A stretch of 64,000 nucleotides of DNA from Bacteroidota bacterium (GCA_013288945.1 JABDAZ010000004.1:20800-84799), one strand, 5' to 3'. Numbered from the stretch's first letter, positions 42,244-52,578 are shown. The notes: generated by a model not told the origin, from the letters alone. A program made the numbers and translations.

Positions 42244-42276
42244 AAAAAAATGCCACGATAAAACCGTAGCATTTTC
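42244..42276 (-). terminator. Hairpin terminator
   Basis: aaaatgccacg-ataaaac-cgtagcatttt; closely resembles 41604-41635. Confidence 0.75.
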
Positions 42277-42339
42277 ATTTTATATTATTAATAAAATGCG
42301 CAACTGAATGATTACACATTTTTATTCTTGCAAAATCAA

Positions 42340-43197
42340 TTACTGAAAATTTGTACTCATAGAATGGCTTAATGTTTTGTTGCTCCAGTAGCCGGGAACA
42401 ATCATTCTTCTGATTGTATAAAGAGGTTGGTTGTCGTCTCTTTTTGTTATTAATTGAAATGCGGCAGCGAAATTTCTTTTTTGCAATTCAGGTATTGCCT
42501 GCACATTCCACAAGCCAAACGGGTATGCAAAATAGCGGATGGGCTGGCCGGTTATGCTTTCCAATTGTTTGGTTGGTTTATCAATTTGTATCTGCCAATC
42601 TTTGCCCTGGTATTTTTTTACGTTGTGATGATCCCAAGTATGCGAACCAATTACATTTCCTGCATCTGCAATTTCTTTTACCTGCTCTTTGCTCATATAA
42701 TTCGGGCGGCCAAGTGAAACAGTCATAATAAAAAACAAGCCTTTGAAATTATATTTTTTCATTTCAGAAAAAGCAACCGTGTATTGTCCAAGATCTGTAT
42801 CGTCAAAAGTCAGCATTACCGGTTTTGATGGTAATGCTTTGTTTAATGTAAGATAATCATACAACTGATCGGGCGAAATCGTGTGGTAGCCGCTGTCTGC
42901 AAGCATTTTTAATTGTTGTTTAAAAACATCAACAGGCACAATATAATCTTTCGATCTTTTCGAATCAGTCGGTTTCCAATCGCGGATTTGATGATAACAA
43001 AGAATGGGAACCTGCTTGCGCGCAATTATTGCCGAAGGGCCATTAATAATTGTGGCATTATAATTTACATTGCTATTTACAGATGCAGTTCGCGCATCAA
43101 TTTTTTTAATGTCGGTATTTTTAAAAGAAGAAAAAAATGTGGCAGGCGCGAAAAAAAACAGCATTGCCGGAAGCAATAATAATAAAGGGTTTTTCAT
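42340..43197 (-). CDS. Polysaccharide deacetylase family protein
   Basis: 285 aa; VPILCYHQIRDW, VMLTFDDTDLGQY, NVIGSHTWDHHNV. Confidence 0.88.
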   Translation of the reverse strand: MKNPLLLLLPAMLFFFAPATFFSSFKNTDIKKIDARTASVNSNVNYNATIINGPSAIIARKQVPILCYHQIRDWKPTDSKRSKDYIVPVDVFKQQLKMLADSGYHTISPDQLYDYLTLNKALPSKPVMLTFDDTDLGQYTVAFSEMKKYNFKGLFFIMTVSLGRPNYMSKEQVKEIADAGNVIGSHTWDHHNVKKYQGKDWQIQIDKPTKQLESITGQPIRYFAYPFGLWNVQAIPELQKRNFAAAFQLITKRDDNQPLYTIRRMIVPGYWSNKTLSHSMSTNFQ

Positions 43198-43356
43198 GTT
43201 CGGTCAGGGTAATTTTTATATTTTAAGGGTAATGATTTGTGATAAAAATAACGCAAAAATAAATTAAATACAATAACGTGTAATATCTTATTTTAATTAT
43301 CCGGTTTTGATAAGAATATTTTATTGCAATGAACTTAATTTTGGCCCTTATATTTT

Positions 43357-44010
43357 ATGCGCGTAAAAGATTATTATAAAATACTGGAAGTTTTGCCAAC
43401 CGCTTCATTGCAGGAAATAAAAAAATCGTACAGGAAGCTTGCGCATTTATATCATCCAGATAAAAACGCGGATAATCCTGCTGCTGAAGCATATTTTAAA
43501 GAAGTTATTGAAGCCTATCAAACGCTGTCAAATCCTGTACAGCGCGAAAGTTATAATTATGAAAGATGGAGTTTGCGGCGAACCGGGAAAAAATATACGA
43601 GCCCTGCATTCTCTCCGCAAACAATTTTGCAGGAAAGTATTTCCTTAAGAGATTATGTATCTAAAGTAGATATTTTCCGGATGAATGAAGAAGCGCTGAA
43701 TTATCAAATCATGCAAACTCTTTCTGATCATAATATTTCTATCCTGAAAAATTTTAATGATGTTATTATTAATAAAGCAATAATAAAAGAATTATTAACT
43801 GCGGCATTATTGCTGGATTTAAAATTTTCAGAATCATTAATAGAAAAATTATATCAGCTTACTGAAAATAATGATGAAGCGAAAGAACTCATTCAAAAAT
43901 TTATTTTAAAAAAAAAGCTTGCAGCAAAGTGGGAAAAGTATAAAATTTTATTAATCGTTTTGATAACTATTTTACTTTGTTGTTTAATTTATTTTTTGGG
44001 AAAACATTAA
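43357..44010 (+). CDS. DnaJ-domain protein with C-terminal TM anchor
   Basis: 217 aa; J-domain with HPD ([23 protein letters not shown]); C-terminal [19 protein letters not shown]. Confidence 0.87.
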   Translation: MRVKDYYKILEVLPTASLQEIKKSYRKLAHLYHPDKNADNPAAEAYFKEVIEAYQTLSNPVQRESYNYERWSLRRTGKKYTSPAFSPQTILQESISLRDYVSKVDIFRMNEEALNYQIMQTLSDHNISILKNFNDVIINKAIIKELLTAALLLDLKFSESLIEKLYQLTENNDEAKELIQKFILKKKLAAKWEKYKILLIVLITILLCCLIYFLGKH

Positions 44011-44022
44011 TGCGCATAAAAT

Positions 44023-44051
44023 AAAAAACCGGAAAATCATTCCGGTTTTTT
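44023..44051. terminator. Bidirectional hairpin terminator
   Basis: aaaaaaccggaa-aatca-ttccggttttt between convergent genes. Confidence 0.87.
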
Positions 44052-44073
44052 ATTAATGATTTATAAGAAAATT

Positions 44074-45594
44074 TTATTTGCTCGTCGACAAAATAAAATC
44101 TGCTACATTTTTTTTAAACAATATTAATGATGCAGGATTAACATACATCATGTGGCCGGCTTCAAAATATTTCATCGTAATATTTGATTTTATATTTTTT
44201 TCCAAACCTAAATGATCCATGGTATATTCTGTTGCAAAAAATGGCGTTGCCAAATCATAATAACCATTTAAAACTAAAATTTTAAGGTTTGGATTTTTTG
44301 ACATGGCATCAGCCATATCCACGCCAGTATTGGGTGTTGTGGGATCGCCGCCGCCGCCATGTCGTTTCCAATCCCAATCAAAACCTTCTGTGCTGTATGC
44401 AGAAATATGGTAATCATTTTTCTTATTCACTTTCAAATCGCCATAATAATAATTCATAAAACTTGCAATATAAGCCGGGCTAATTTGGCTACTTTGCGGA
44501 TCAAAATCAGAATTCTCACTTAATAAATTTTGATTAATACCTTTAAACCTTGCATCCAATCTTCCAACGGTTTGGTGTTCGTTGCGCAACAATTCCTGTG
44601 TGAATTGTGGTTCGTTTACACGCATGTTTGCTTTCATCAAATACTCTTTACTCAATCCTGTATATGCAACTAATTTATTAAGTACTTCTTCTTTTTCAGT
44701 TGCATCAATTTTATCACCTTTCATTAATGCATCAGCATATTTTCCGCCGGCAAACTCACGTACTTCTTTTAAAAATGCTTCGAGGTTAGTTGGTTTATTT
44801 GCCAATTTATTATGGAAATATGCAACCGCTGCATACGTTGGCAAATGCAGGACAAAAGAAATATCATCACCTTTTTGAAAAGTAAGCGTGCGCAAATCAA
44901 GCACTACAGAAACCAATATCACACCATTAACAGCCATGCCCATATTTTCCTGCAGATAGTCTACAACGCCCGCTGAGCGCATGGTTCCATAACTTTCTCC
45001 CAATAAATATTTAGGAGAATTCCAGCGATCGTTATCAGTAACATATTGCTTAATAAACTGGCTTACAGATTTTATATCCTGATCAACGCCCCAAAAATCT
45101 TTGTTCTTTGCTTTGCCAACGGCGTGGCTCAATCCCGTACCAACCGGATCTATCATTACAATATCTGAAACATCCAAAATTGAATTCGCGTTGTCTTCCA
45201 TTTTATATGGCGGTGGCGGCGTAATATCAGGATCATTTACAACAACACGGCGCGGGCCAACTGCACCAAGATGCAGCCACACAGAAGATGAACCCGGGCC
45301 GCCATTGTAAACAAATGTAACCGGCCTTTTTGTTGCATCATTTTCACCATCTTTTGTATACGCAGTAAAGCCATACAAAGCGATGGATTCATCTTTTTCA
45401 TTTTTTAATAAAATGGTTCCGGCAGTGGCTATATAATTAATAATTTTATCGCCGATTTTACTGCTGTGTTTGGAAATAAATTTTTCAGCTTTTGGAATTG
45501 TGTCCGTTGGAACAGTTGGCGGAGTTTGTGCATCAACATTAATAAACAAAAAAGTTACAAAAATTGCAAAAACATAATTTGACAAAAATTTCAT
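44074..45594 (-). CDS. S10-family serine carboxypeptidase-like protein
   Basis: 506 aa; FVYNGGPGSSSVWLHLGAVGPR, YLLGESYGTMRSAGV, FEAGHMMYV. Confidence 0.87.
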   Translation of the reverse strand: MKFLSNYVFAIFVTFLFINVDAQTPPTVPTDTIPKAEKFISKHSSKIGDKIINYIATAGTILLKNEKDESIALYGFTAYTKDGENDATKRPVTFVYNGGPGSSSVWLHLGAVGPRRVVVNDPDITPPPPYKMEDNANSILDVSDIVMIDPVGTGLSHAVGKAKNKDFWGVDQDIKSVSQFIKQYVTDNDRWNSPKYLLGESYGTMRSAGVVDYLQENMGMAVNGVILVSVVLDLRTLTFQKGDDISFVLHLPTYAAVAYFHNKLANKPTNLEAFLKEVREFAGGKYADALMKGDKIDATEKEEVLNKLVAYTGLSKEYLMKANMRVNEPQFTQELLRNEHQTVGRLDARFKGINQNLLSENSDFDPQSSQISPAYIASFMNYYYGDLKVNKKNDYHISAYSTEGFDWDWKRHGGGGDPTTPNTGVDMADAMSKNPNLKILVLNGYYDLATPFFATEYTMDHLGLEKNIKSNITMKYFEAGHMMYVNPASLILFKKNVADFILSTSK

Positions 45595-45663
45595 GGTTAG
45601 TTAGTTTTAGGTTGTAGTGAAAGATACAATCACACGCTTTAATAAACTATATTCAAATTAAAA

Positions 45664-46395
45664 TTATGCCTGCGTGGGCTGGTGAAGTATAAAAAAAAGA
45701 AGCTTTTGTAAATCCATCTCTTTATTATAATTTATCTTTTGAGATTTCAAGTACGTTTCAATTCTTTGTTTATCTTTTGGAAATAATTTAAAAAAATTCA
45801 ATTTAGTTGCTTTTATCATTTCGACATTGTTATGCAGTAAATAATAAGTAGTTTCCTTAGTAATATCAACATCTTCGTTCATTACAAGTTGTCTCAATCC
45901 TGATCCATCATCCAAGGAAGTATAACTTTGAATACCATTTGCGTGTGAAGCCAGTCCCATCGCTCCAATTTTAACAGCATCGTAACTTATATTTCTCAGT
46001 ATAGCGATATTGACAGAATCGCTTCCTCCCAATATTTGAACCCAGATTTTATTGTAAAAAAACAAGTTATTATGCAAATAGATTGTATCAATATCTTCAG
46101 GCTTTGAAACGCTTAATGTATCGCCAACAGGACTTATAAATTCCATTTTGCAAAGCAGCAAATTAAAATTCATTTTTATGAATGTATGCCTGCCATCTTT
46201 CAATTTTACATTGGCAGTATCAAATTTTGCAAAAAGATAAAAATTATACTCAGACAAAGTGTGGCCGGCTTCTATTATTTTTTTATCATAAACCTGGGCT
46301 ATTGATGAAAACTTATTCAGAACTAATATAACGATTAATAAAATAAAACGTCTACACATAAATATTATCAGATTATTTAGAATGGTTAAAAGCAA
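45664..46395 (-). CDS. Hypothetical protein with signal peptide
   Basis: Open 243 aa frame with N-terminal hydrophobic segment; no family recognised. Confidence 0.55.
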   Translation of the reverse strand: MLLTILNNLIIFMCRRFILLIVILVLNKFSSIAQVYDKKIIEAGHTLSEYNFYLFAKFDTANVKLKDGRHTFIKMNFNLLLCKMEFISPVGDTLSVSKPEDIDTIYLHNNLFFYNKIWVQILGGSDSVNIAILRNISYDAVKIGAMGLASHANGIQSYTSLDDGSGLRQLVMNEDVDITKETTYYLLHNNVEMIKATKLNFFKLFPKDKQRIETYLKSQKINYNKEMDLQKLLFFILHQPTQA

Positions 46396-46539
46396 TTAAA
46401 CTTCTTAACGTAAAACAGTAGTTACTAATTGTTAAAACAGAAACAGCAGAGCAAGGAACAATCTATTTCAAATAAAACAAAAATATAAACAAAATAGTAT
46501 AACTTGCACCATTATTTTATTATCAATACAATTTTCAAA

Positions 46540-46740
46540 ATGAGCACAAAAACAACAGGCACAGTAAAATTTTTTAACGCCGACAAAGGGTTTGGCTTCA
46601 TCAAACATGATGATTCCAACAAAGAAACTTTTGTACATGCAAGCGGATTGATTGACCAGGTTAAAGAAAATGACCATGTTGAATTCGATTTGCAAAACGG
46701 TAAAAAAGGCCTGAATGCAGTAAACGTTAAATTGATCTAA
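46540..46740 (+). CDS. csp: Cold-shock-domain protein
   Basis: 66 aa from MSTKTTGTVKFFNADKGFGFIKHDDSNKETFVHASGL; RNP1 and RNP2 present. Confidence 0.93.
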   Translation: MSTKTTGTVKFFNADKGFGFIKHDDSNKETFVHASGLIDQVKENDHVEFDLQNGKKGLNAVNVKLI

Positions 46741-46771
46741 GTAGCTTATACATCGATCTGTTTACAACATC

Positions 46772-46810
46772 CTTAAGGGTTGTGCTTGAAAAAGCCAACC
46801 CTTAATTTTT
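46772..46810 (+). terminator. Hairpin terminator after csp
   Basis: aagggttg ... caacccttaattttttt-like stem plus T run. Confidence 0.7.
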
Positions 46811-46866
46811 TGCATTTACTTTAATATTCAAAACTTGTTGCTATTTTTAAATGCAATTTTTTGTTT

Positions 46867-47760
46867 ATGAAAAAATATTCCGCATTAATAATTCTTATTC
46901 TTTTTTATTTTTCTTCTTTCAGCCAAAAAATTTCTATTGAACAATTAAAATTTAATATAGATACATTAATAAAAAATCAGCAGGGAAATTTTGCAGTTGC
47001 ATTTAAAGATGTACAAACCGGCAAAACAATTTTTATTAATGAACATGAAATTTTTCATGCAGCAAGTACCATGAAAACGCCGGTGCTTGTTGAAATTTAT
47101 AAACAGGCAAATGAAAAAAAATTTTCATTATCAGATTCATTAATAATAAAAAATGAATTTAAAAGTATTGTCGATAGCAGCTCTTTTAGTTTAAATCCTG
47201 ACGACGATAGCGAGCTGGATTTATATAAACATATCGGCGAAAAAAAATCCATTAATGACCTTACTTATTTGATGATTACGGTGAGCAGTAATTTATCAAC
47301 CAACTTATTAATTGAATTGGTAAATGCAAAAAATGTAACGCAAACAATGCAGCAATTGGGATTGAAAGATCTAAAAGTTTTGCGCGGTGTTGAAGATCAA
47401 AAAGCATATGATAAAGGTTTAAATAACGTTATTACCGCTTACGATCTTGCCTTACTATTTGAAAAAATCGCCAATGGAAAAGCTGTTAATAAAACATCAT
47501 GCGATGCAATGATAAAAATTTTATTGGATCAAAAGTATAATGAAATCATTCCTGCAAAATTAGCATCAACTGTAAAAGTTGCGCATAAAACCGGCTGGAT
47601 AAAAGGCATCAACCACGATTCAGGAATTGTTTTTTTACCAGATGGAAGAAAATATATTTTAGTACTGCTTTCCAAAAATACAACTGATGATAAAGCCTCC
47701 ATTGATGCAATGGCAAATATTTCGTTGATGATTTATAATTTTGTTTCAAGTAAAAATTAA
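46867..47760 (+). CDS. Serine hydrolase, class A beta-lactamase-like
   Basis: MKKYSALIILILFYFSSFSQ; HAASTMKTPVLVEIYKQ (SxxK), ITVSSNLSTN (SxN-like), HKTGW (KTG). Start set at second Met. Confidence 0.82.
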   Translation: MKKYSALIILILFYFSSFSQKISIEQLKFNIDTLIKNQQGNFAVAFKDVQTGKTIFINEHEIFHAASTMKTPVLVEIYKQANEKKFSLSDSLIIKNEFKSIVDSSSFSLNPDDDSELDLYKHIGEKKSINDLTYLMITVSSNLSTNLLIELVNAKNVTQTMQQLGLKDLKVLRGVEDQKAYDKGLNNVITAYDLALLFEKIANGKAVNKTSCDAMIKILLDQKYNEIIPAKLASTVKVAHKTGWIKGINHDSGIVFLPDGRKYILVLLSKNTTDDKASIDAMANISLMIYNFVSSKN

Positions 47761-47787
47761 AAAGTAAAAAGTAAAAAGTAAAAAATA

Positions 47788-47823
47788 AAAAAGGCTTGCA
47801 TGTTATCATGCAAACCTTTTTTA
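47788..47823. terminator. Hairpin terminator
   Basis: aaaaaaggcttgcatg-ttat-catgcaaacctttttt. Confidence 0.85.
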
Positions 47824-47873
47824 TAAATCTAAATATTATTGTTATTATTATTTACCAATCATTAGTACAAAAT

Positions 47874-47902
47874 TCATCTTCATTGGCGTCGCACACTTGT
47901 GC
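47874..47902 (-). repeat. 29-bp dispersed intergenic repeat, copy 2
   Basis: Reverse complement GCACAAGTGTGCGACGCCAATGAAGATGA, 28/29 identical to copy 3. Confidence 0.87.
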
Positions 47903-47956
47903 TTCAGTTTATTAATGATCAAAAAAATATCAATTAATAAATTATCCATTAATAAA

Positions 47957-48796
47957 TTAATTCACCTGCACAACCTGGTAAGCATCTTGTCCATCTGCAG
48001 ACACAGGTTGATAATATGTATTATTATATACTAAATAATCCTGCCCGTTAATTTGCTGATCAACCGCACCATCAGGAATTTGCGAAACTACTGCACCAAC
48101 CGGCGCGGCCACAACCTGGTAACCACCATTTGGGCCATCAACATAAAAAGTTCCGCCATAGTAATAATAATTGCCATCGCCAAGCTGAACAGTTTCATAC
48201 CCATCCGGCAATGAATTTACAACAGCTCCCATCGGCGCTGCTACTGCTGTGTAGCCGCCATTGTAAGGTTCATAATAAACACCATCATCATAATAATAAC
48301 CCTGGTTTGCCAATGAAAAATAAAATGCATCAGCAGCTAATGAAGACAAGAAAAATCCCAGCGGATGCCAGCGCGGACCCCATGAATAAGGGCGATAAGG
48401 ATGTGCATGATATGCATACGCACGTCCACCACCTCTGCCACCATGATACACATTTACATTTGCATGAAAATCCGGGCGCGCACCATTAATATGCCCATTA
48501 TTATTTGGCCTGTTATTATTTACTGGCGGGCGATTTTCAACAGGACGATTATTTACCGGCGGCGTATTAACGCGTGCAGGCCCAGGCGCCGGGCGATTAA
48601 AATTATGGTTGCCCATATTTTGCGCGCCACCATTAATAGACGGCCTCATCGCTGGCATACCACCGCCGCCATGAAAGCCGCCACCACCGCCGCCTCCGTG
48701 ATTGAAGCGTTGTGCCATTATTTGTTGCGGCATTAATGCTCCAAGCATCAATGCGAAAAATGAAATTGATAATATTTTGTTTATTGAAATTTTCAT
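47957..48796 (-). CDS. Gly/Asn/Pro-rich secreted protein (DUF6515-like)
   Basis: 279 aa; low-complexity GGGGGGFHGGGGM and NRP-rich region, repeated GGYxxVAAPxGAVVxxxPDG. Confidence 0.65.
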   Translation of the reverse strand: MKISINKILSISFFALMLGALMPQQIMAQRFNHGGGGGGGFHGGGGMPAMRPSINGGAQNMGNHNFNRPAPGPARVNTPPVNNRPVENRPPVNNNRPNNNGHINGARPDFHANVNVYHGGRGGGRAYAYHAHPYRPYSWGPRWHPLGFFLSSLAADAFYFSLANQGYYYDDGVYYEPYNGGYTAVAAPMGAVVNSLPDGYETVQLGDGNYYYYGGTFYVDGPNGGYQVVAAPVGAVVSQIPDGAVDQQINGQDYLVYNNTYYQPVSADGQDAYQVVQVN

Positions 48797-48821
48797 AAAA
48801 GTGAGTTATAGCGTAAATAAA

Positions 48822-49556
48822 TTATTTCTTAAAAGCCGTTGCAGCCAGTTTAATTTTTTTGGCTTTTGGCGGCGCGGTAAATTCAAAAACTGCATCTGGT
48901 AAACTTGGGTTTATCTGCCAGTTAGAAAGCGTTGCTTCAAACTGTGGGTTCATTTCTTTATTTGTATAAACGATTACGACTTTTGCCGGCAAATAATATG
49001 CGTCGTTTGAAATCCAAAATTGAAAAGTTTTATCATCTGCTTTTCCTGCAATGTGAAAACATTCTTTGCCATCAACGTTCGTTAGCCCGAGATAAACGAG
49101 CGATTTTGATTCTGCAATAATATCATCAACAAATGATGGATAAAAAAAATCTGCAACAGGAAATTCAATACCATAGATTTTATGAACGCTGTCAACCATT
49201 GCCATAATTGTTGCAGGCGTTTTTACCTGTGCAAAATGATTATTATCTCCTGAATAATAACTAAGCGTTTTGCCATTATAATAAAAATCGCGGCTGCCTT
49301 TATCGCCGTCTGATTTTATTAATAATTTATCCGGGCCATGCATATATACTTCTTCCTGATCAGCGTGTTTTATTAATCCGAGATGTTGGCTTGGCACATC
49401 GTAATTGGAATTTACATGCACCCTGCACGATCCCAAATCGCCGATTACAGCACTCATGTGATCAAGAATTGAAATGGCGACTGTGTCAATTTTTTGTGCG
49501 TGTAGTTGCGTTACTGAAATGCAGATTATAAAAGCTGCAAGTAATTTTTTGTTCAT
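48822..49556 (-). CDS. DUF2092-like periplasmic protein
   Basis: 244 aa; signal peptide; KLLIKSDGDKGSRDFYYNGKTLSYYSGDNNHFAQV. Confidence 0.65.
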   Translation of the reverse strand: MNKKLLAAFIICISVTQLHAQKIDTVAISILDHMSAVIGDLGSCRVHVNSNYDVPSQHLGLIKHADQEEVYMHGPDKLLIKSDGDKGSRDFYYNGKTLSYYSGDNNHFAQVKTPATIMAMVDSVHKIYGIEFPVADFFYPSFVDDIIAESKSLVYLGLTNVDGKECFHIAGKADDKTFQFWISNDAYYLPAKVVIVYTNKEMNPQFEATLSNWQINPSLPDAVFEFTAPPKAKKIKLAATAFKK

Positions 49557-49894
49557 AGTAAATTAAGTTTTATAAAAAAATCTGAAGTCAAATTTATTTT
49601 TTATATCTCTATAAAATCAAAAACAATGCCTGCTTAACCCATTAATAACGTAGGGCATGTACGGTGTTTGATGTGGGATGTAAGATGTATTTGTGAAACA
49701 AGATTCAAGGCACAAGTTTGCAAGGATAATTATTAAACTATTAAAAGAACTTTATTTTTAATCATTAATAAATTTATCAAAATGCAATAGCAAAATATTT
49801 TATATGAGTATAATATTCCTCACGTTCGAAGTCATTTTTTTTATTTTTTACTTTTTAATTGTGTAATCCAAAAAATTGTTCACAAAGAACCGCT

Positions 49895-49923
49895 GTACAA
49901 GTGTGCGACGCCAATGAAGATGA
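49895..49923 (+). repeat. 29-bp dispersed intergenic repeat, copy 3
   Basis: gtacaagtgtgcgacgccaatgaagatga. Confidence 0.87.
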
Positions 49924-50030
49924 ATAGAGATATACTGCTTGGTTATTAATATTTCGTATAAAACTTCATTTAAAATAAAATTTCATTAACCTTATAAATC
50001 ACACAAATCCCAGTTCAAGTAAAGAATATT

Positions 50031-50038
50031 TATCTTTG
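50031..50038 (+). promoter_or_regulatory. Bacteroidota -7 box TATCTTTG
   Basis: Matches TAnnTTTG; 22 nt upstream of ATG 50060. Confidence 0.4.
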
Positions 50039-50059
50039 CTATCCTGTAAAAAAAGCTAT

Positions 50060-51238
50060 ATGAAAGAAGTATATATTATCTCCGCAGTGCGCACGCCGAT
50101 TGGAAGTTTTGGTGGTTCATTAAAAGATTTTTCGGCAACACAACTTGGCGCGATTGCTATTAAAGGCGCATTGCAAAAAGCAAATGTAAATCCTGAATTG
50201 GTTAATGATGTATTGATGGGCTGCGTGCTGCAAGCCGGGCTGGGACAAGCTCCTGCGCGACAAGCTGCAAAATTTGCGGGCTTGCCAAATTGTGTAAACT
50301 GTACAACTATTAATAAAGTTTGCGCCAGCGGAATGAAAGCGATTGCTCAAGCAGCGCAAAGTATTTTGTTGGGCGATGCGGATATTGTTGTTGCCGGCGG
50401 CATGGAAAGTATGAGCAACGTTCCTTATTATTCAAACAAAATGCGTTGGGGAAATAAGTATGGCGATGTAACGATGATTGATGGCCTGGCGAAAGATGGA
50501 TTGACAGATGTGTATGATGGAAAAGCTATGGGAAACGCTGCTGAATTGTGTGCAAAAGAATGTGGCATTTCTCGCAAAGAACAAGATGCATTTGCCATTG
50601 AAAGTTATAAGCGATCACAAGCTGCAATTAATGATGGAAAATTTATTAATGAAATTGTTCCTGTAGAAATTCCACAAAAAAAAGGTGATGCAATTTTGTT
50701 TTCAAAAGATGAAGAACCTTTCAATGTAAAGTTTGATAAAATACCAGATTTGAAATCTGCATTTCAAAAAGATGGATCAGTAACTGCTGCAAATGCAAGC
50801 ACCATGAATGATGGCGCTGCTGCACTTGTATTAATGAGCAAAGAAAAAGCAGATGAGCTTGGATTGAAACCGATTGCAAAAATTATATCCTACGCAGATG
50901 CAGAACAAGCGCCGGAATGGTTTACGACTTCGCCATCTATCGCAGTGCCGAAAGCTGTTGCCAAAGCAGGGTTGCAAATGGAAGACATTAATTATTGGGA
51001 ACTGAACGAAGCCTTTGCAGTTGTTGGAATTGAAAATTCAAAACGCATGAAACTTGATCCATCAAAAGTAAATGTGCATGGCGGCGCGGTTTCTTTTGGT
51101 CATCCATTGGGTTGCAGCGGCGCAAGAATTATTGTTACATTAATAAATGTGTTGCAACAAAACAATGCAAAATATGGCGCTGCAGGAATTTGCAATGGCG
51201 GCGGCGGCGCAAGTGCAATGGTGATAAGCCTTCCATAA
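50060..51238 (+). CDS. Acetyl-CoA C-acyltransferase (thiolase)
   Basis: MKEVYIISAVRTPIGSFGG, INKVCASGMKAI, NVHGGAVSFGHPLGCSGARI. Confidence 0.93.
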   Translation: MKEVYIISAVRTPIGSFGGSLKDFSATQLGAIAIKGALQKANVNPELVNDVLMGCVLQAGLGQAPARQAAKFAGLPNCVNCTTINKVCASGMKAIAQAAQSILLGDADIVVAGGMESMSNVPYYSNKMRWGNKYGDVTMIDGLAKDGLTDVYDGKAMGNAAELCAKECGISRKEQDAFAIESYKRSQAAINDGKFINEIVPVEIPQKKGDAILFSKDEEPFNVKFDKIPDLKSAFQKDGSVTAANASTMNDGAAALVLMSKEKADELGLKPIAKIISYADAEQAPEWFTTSPSIAVPKAVAKAGLQMEDINYWELNEAFAVVGIENSKRMKLDPSKVNVHGGAVSFGHPLGCSGARIIVTLINVLQQNNAKYGAAGICNGGGGASAMVISLP

Positions 51239-51338
51239 AACGATTAATGAGTATAAATAAAAGCTGTGGCAATTTGATTAATCGAAATGATTAATTATTT
51301 TGTTCAGCTTTTGGTATTTACTAACCCTAAACTTATTT

Positions 51339-51902
51339 ATGAAAAAAATTTTTCTTTCTGCGTTTTTAATTTTTTGTGTCAGCATTTGTTTTTCGCAACG
51401 GTTTATTAATGGAGTTGGTGTTTGTGGATTTTCTACAAGTGGCGCTGGTTATCCTTCGTTTGGTACGTTTGGTTTTACTTATTCGCCGCGCGTTAATGTG
51501 TATGAAAATGATAATTCATCTGTATCAATCGGTATTCCTTTCAGCCTTACAATTGGTTACACGCCGGATGGAGATTCGTACAGCAGTGTACGCGCAGCTT
51601 TCAATGTTCCGTTAATAATCAATTATAATTTTGGCTGCGGTTCTACAAAACATAATGAAAGCAGGGTTGGTTTTTTTGCAGGTGGCGGATTTGGCTATCA
51701 CAGTGCAGCGTATGAAAGTGTTGATACCTATGGCGATGATGGTGAGGTTCATATTGAATCTTATGGCCCTGTTGGTAATGTCGGTGTGCGTTTCGGCGTT
51801 GGCCGCCGCTCGCATAATATAGAAATTAAAGCTTCGTATATGAAAGGGCTTGATGATACAAAATCAGACATTGCCGGGCTCGCTGCAATTTTTAATTTTT
51901 AA
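51339..51902 (+). CDS. Outer-membrane beta-barrel-like hypothetical protein
   Basis: MKKIFLSAFLIFCVSICFSQ signal peptide; glycine-rich beta pattern; start set at internal Met. Confidence 0.6.
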   Translation: MKKIFLSAFLIFCVSICFSQRFINGVGVCGFSTSGAGYPSFGTFGFTYSPRVNVYENDNSSVSIGIPFSLTIGYTPDGDSYSSVRAAFNVPLIINYNFGCGSTKHNESRVGFFAGGGFGYHSAAYESVDTYGDDGEVHIESYGPVGNVGVRFGVGRRSHNIEIKASYMKGLDDTKSDIAGLAAIFNF

Positions 51903-51926
51903 AAAAATTTATTTTAATAAAGAATA

Positions 51927-51955
51927 AGCTCTGCATTAATGCGGAGTTTTTTTAT
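51927..51955 (+). terminator. Hairpin terminator with CATTAATG in the loop
   Basis: agctctgcattaatgcggagttttttt. Confidence 0.75.
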
Positions 51956-52020
51956 TTATATAATTGCATGAAATTTATTTTATAGTAATTTCATTTTTTT
52001 TAATTGAAAGAATATAGAAC

Positions 52021-52542
52021 ATGAATGAAATTGTTATTCGCTTCGCAGATAAAAATGATGCAGCATTAATCGCTGAAACCAGCCGCCAGAGCTTCTTTGA
52101 TACGTTTGCTTCTTTTAATACAAAAGAAAATATGGATAAATTTTTAAGCAAACAATTCACTGTAGAATCATTAATGAAAGAAGTGGGCATTGATGAAAAT
52201 ATTTTTTTGCTGGCTTATATAGAAAATGAATTGGCAGGTTACGCAATGATGCGCGAAACAAATAACGTGATTGAATTAAAAGATAAAAACGCCATAGAAA
52301 TTGTGCGTTTTTATGCAACAAAAAACAGCATTGGCAAAGGCGTTGGAAAAGCATTAATGCAAAAATGCTGTGATGTTGCTGTTGAAAAAAATAAAGAAAT
52401 AATCTGGCTCTGCGTGTGGGAACATAACCAGCGCGCTATTGATTTTTATAAAAAGAAAGGTTTTGAAAAATTCAGCGATCACGTTTTTATGCTTGGCGAT
52501 GATGTTCAAAACGACTGGAAAATGATGAAGAAATTATTATAA
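52021..52542 (+). CDS. GNAT-family N-acetyltransferase
   Basis: 173 aa; VRFYATKNSIGKGVGKALMQKC, HNQRAIDFYKKKGFEKF. Confidence 0.9.
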   Translation: MNEIVIRFADKNDAALIAETSRQSFFDTFASFNTKENMDKFLSKQFTVESLMKEVGIDENIFLLAYIENELAGYAMMRETNNVIELKDKNAIEIVRFYATKNSIGKGVGKALMQKCCDVAVEKNKEIIWLCVWEHNQRAIDFYKKKGFEKFSDHVFMLGDDVQNDWKMMKKLL

Positions 52543-52578
52543 CATTTCTGTTTCTATCTTTTTAATTTTGCAGCCAAT

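Noticed and set aside
46867-47760. Beta-lactamase-like gene plus BlaI/BlaR1 as a resistance locus
   Set aside because: The two are over 40 kb apart and the serine hydrolase cannot be called a functional beta-lactamase from sequence alone.
47957-48796. Gly/Asn/Pro-rich gene as an antifreeze or phase-variable repeat protein
   Set aside because: Low-complexity region is typical for secreted Bacteroidota proteins with GGYxxVAAPxGAVV repeats; no tract suggestive of slippage.
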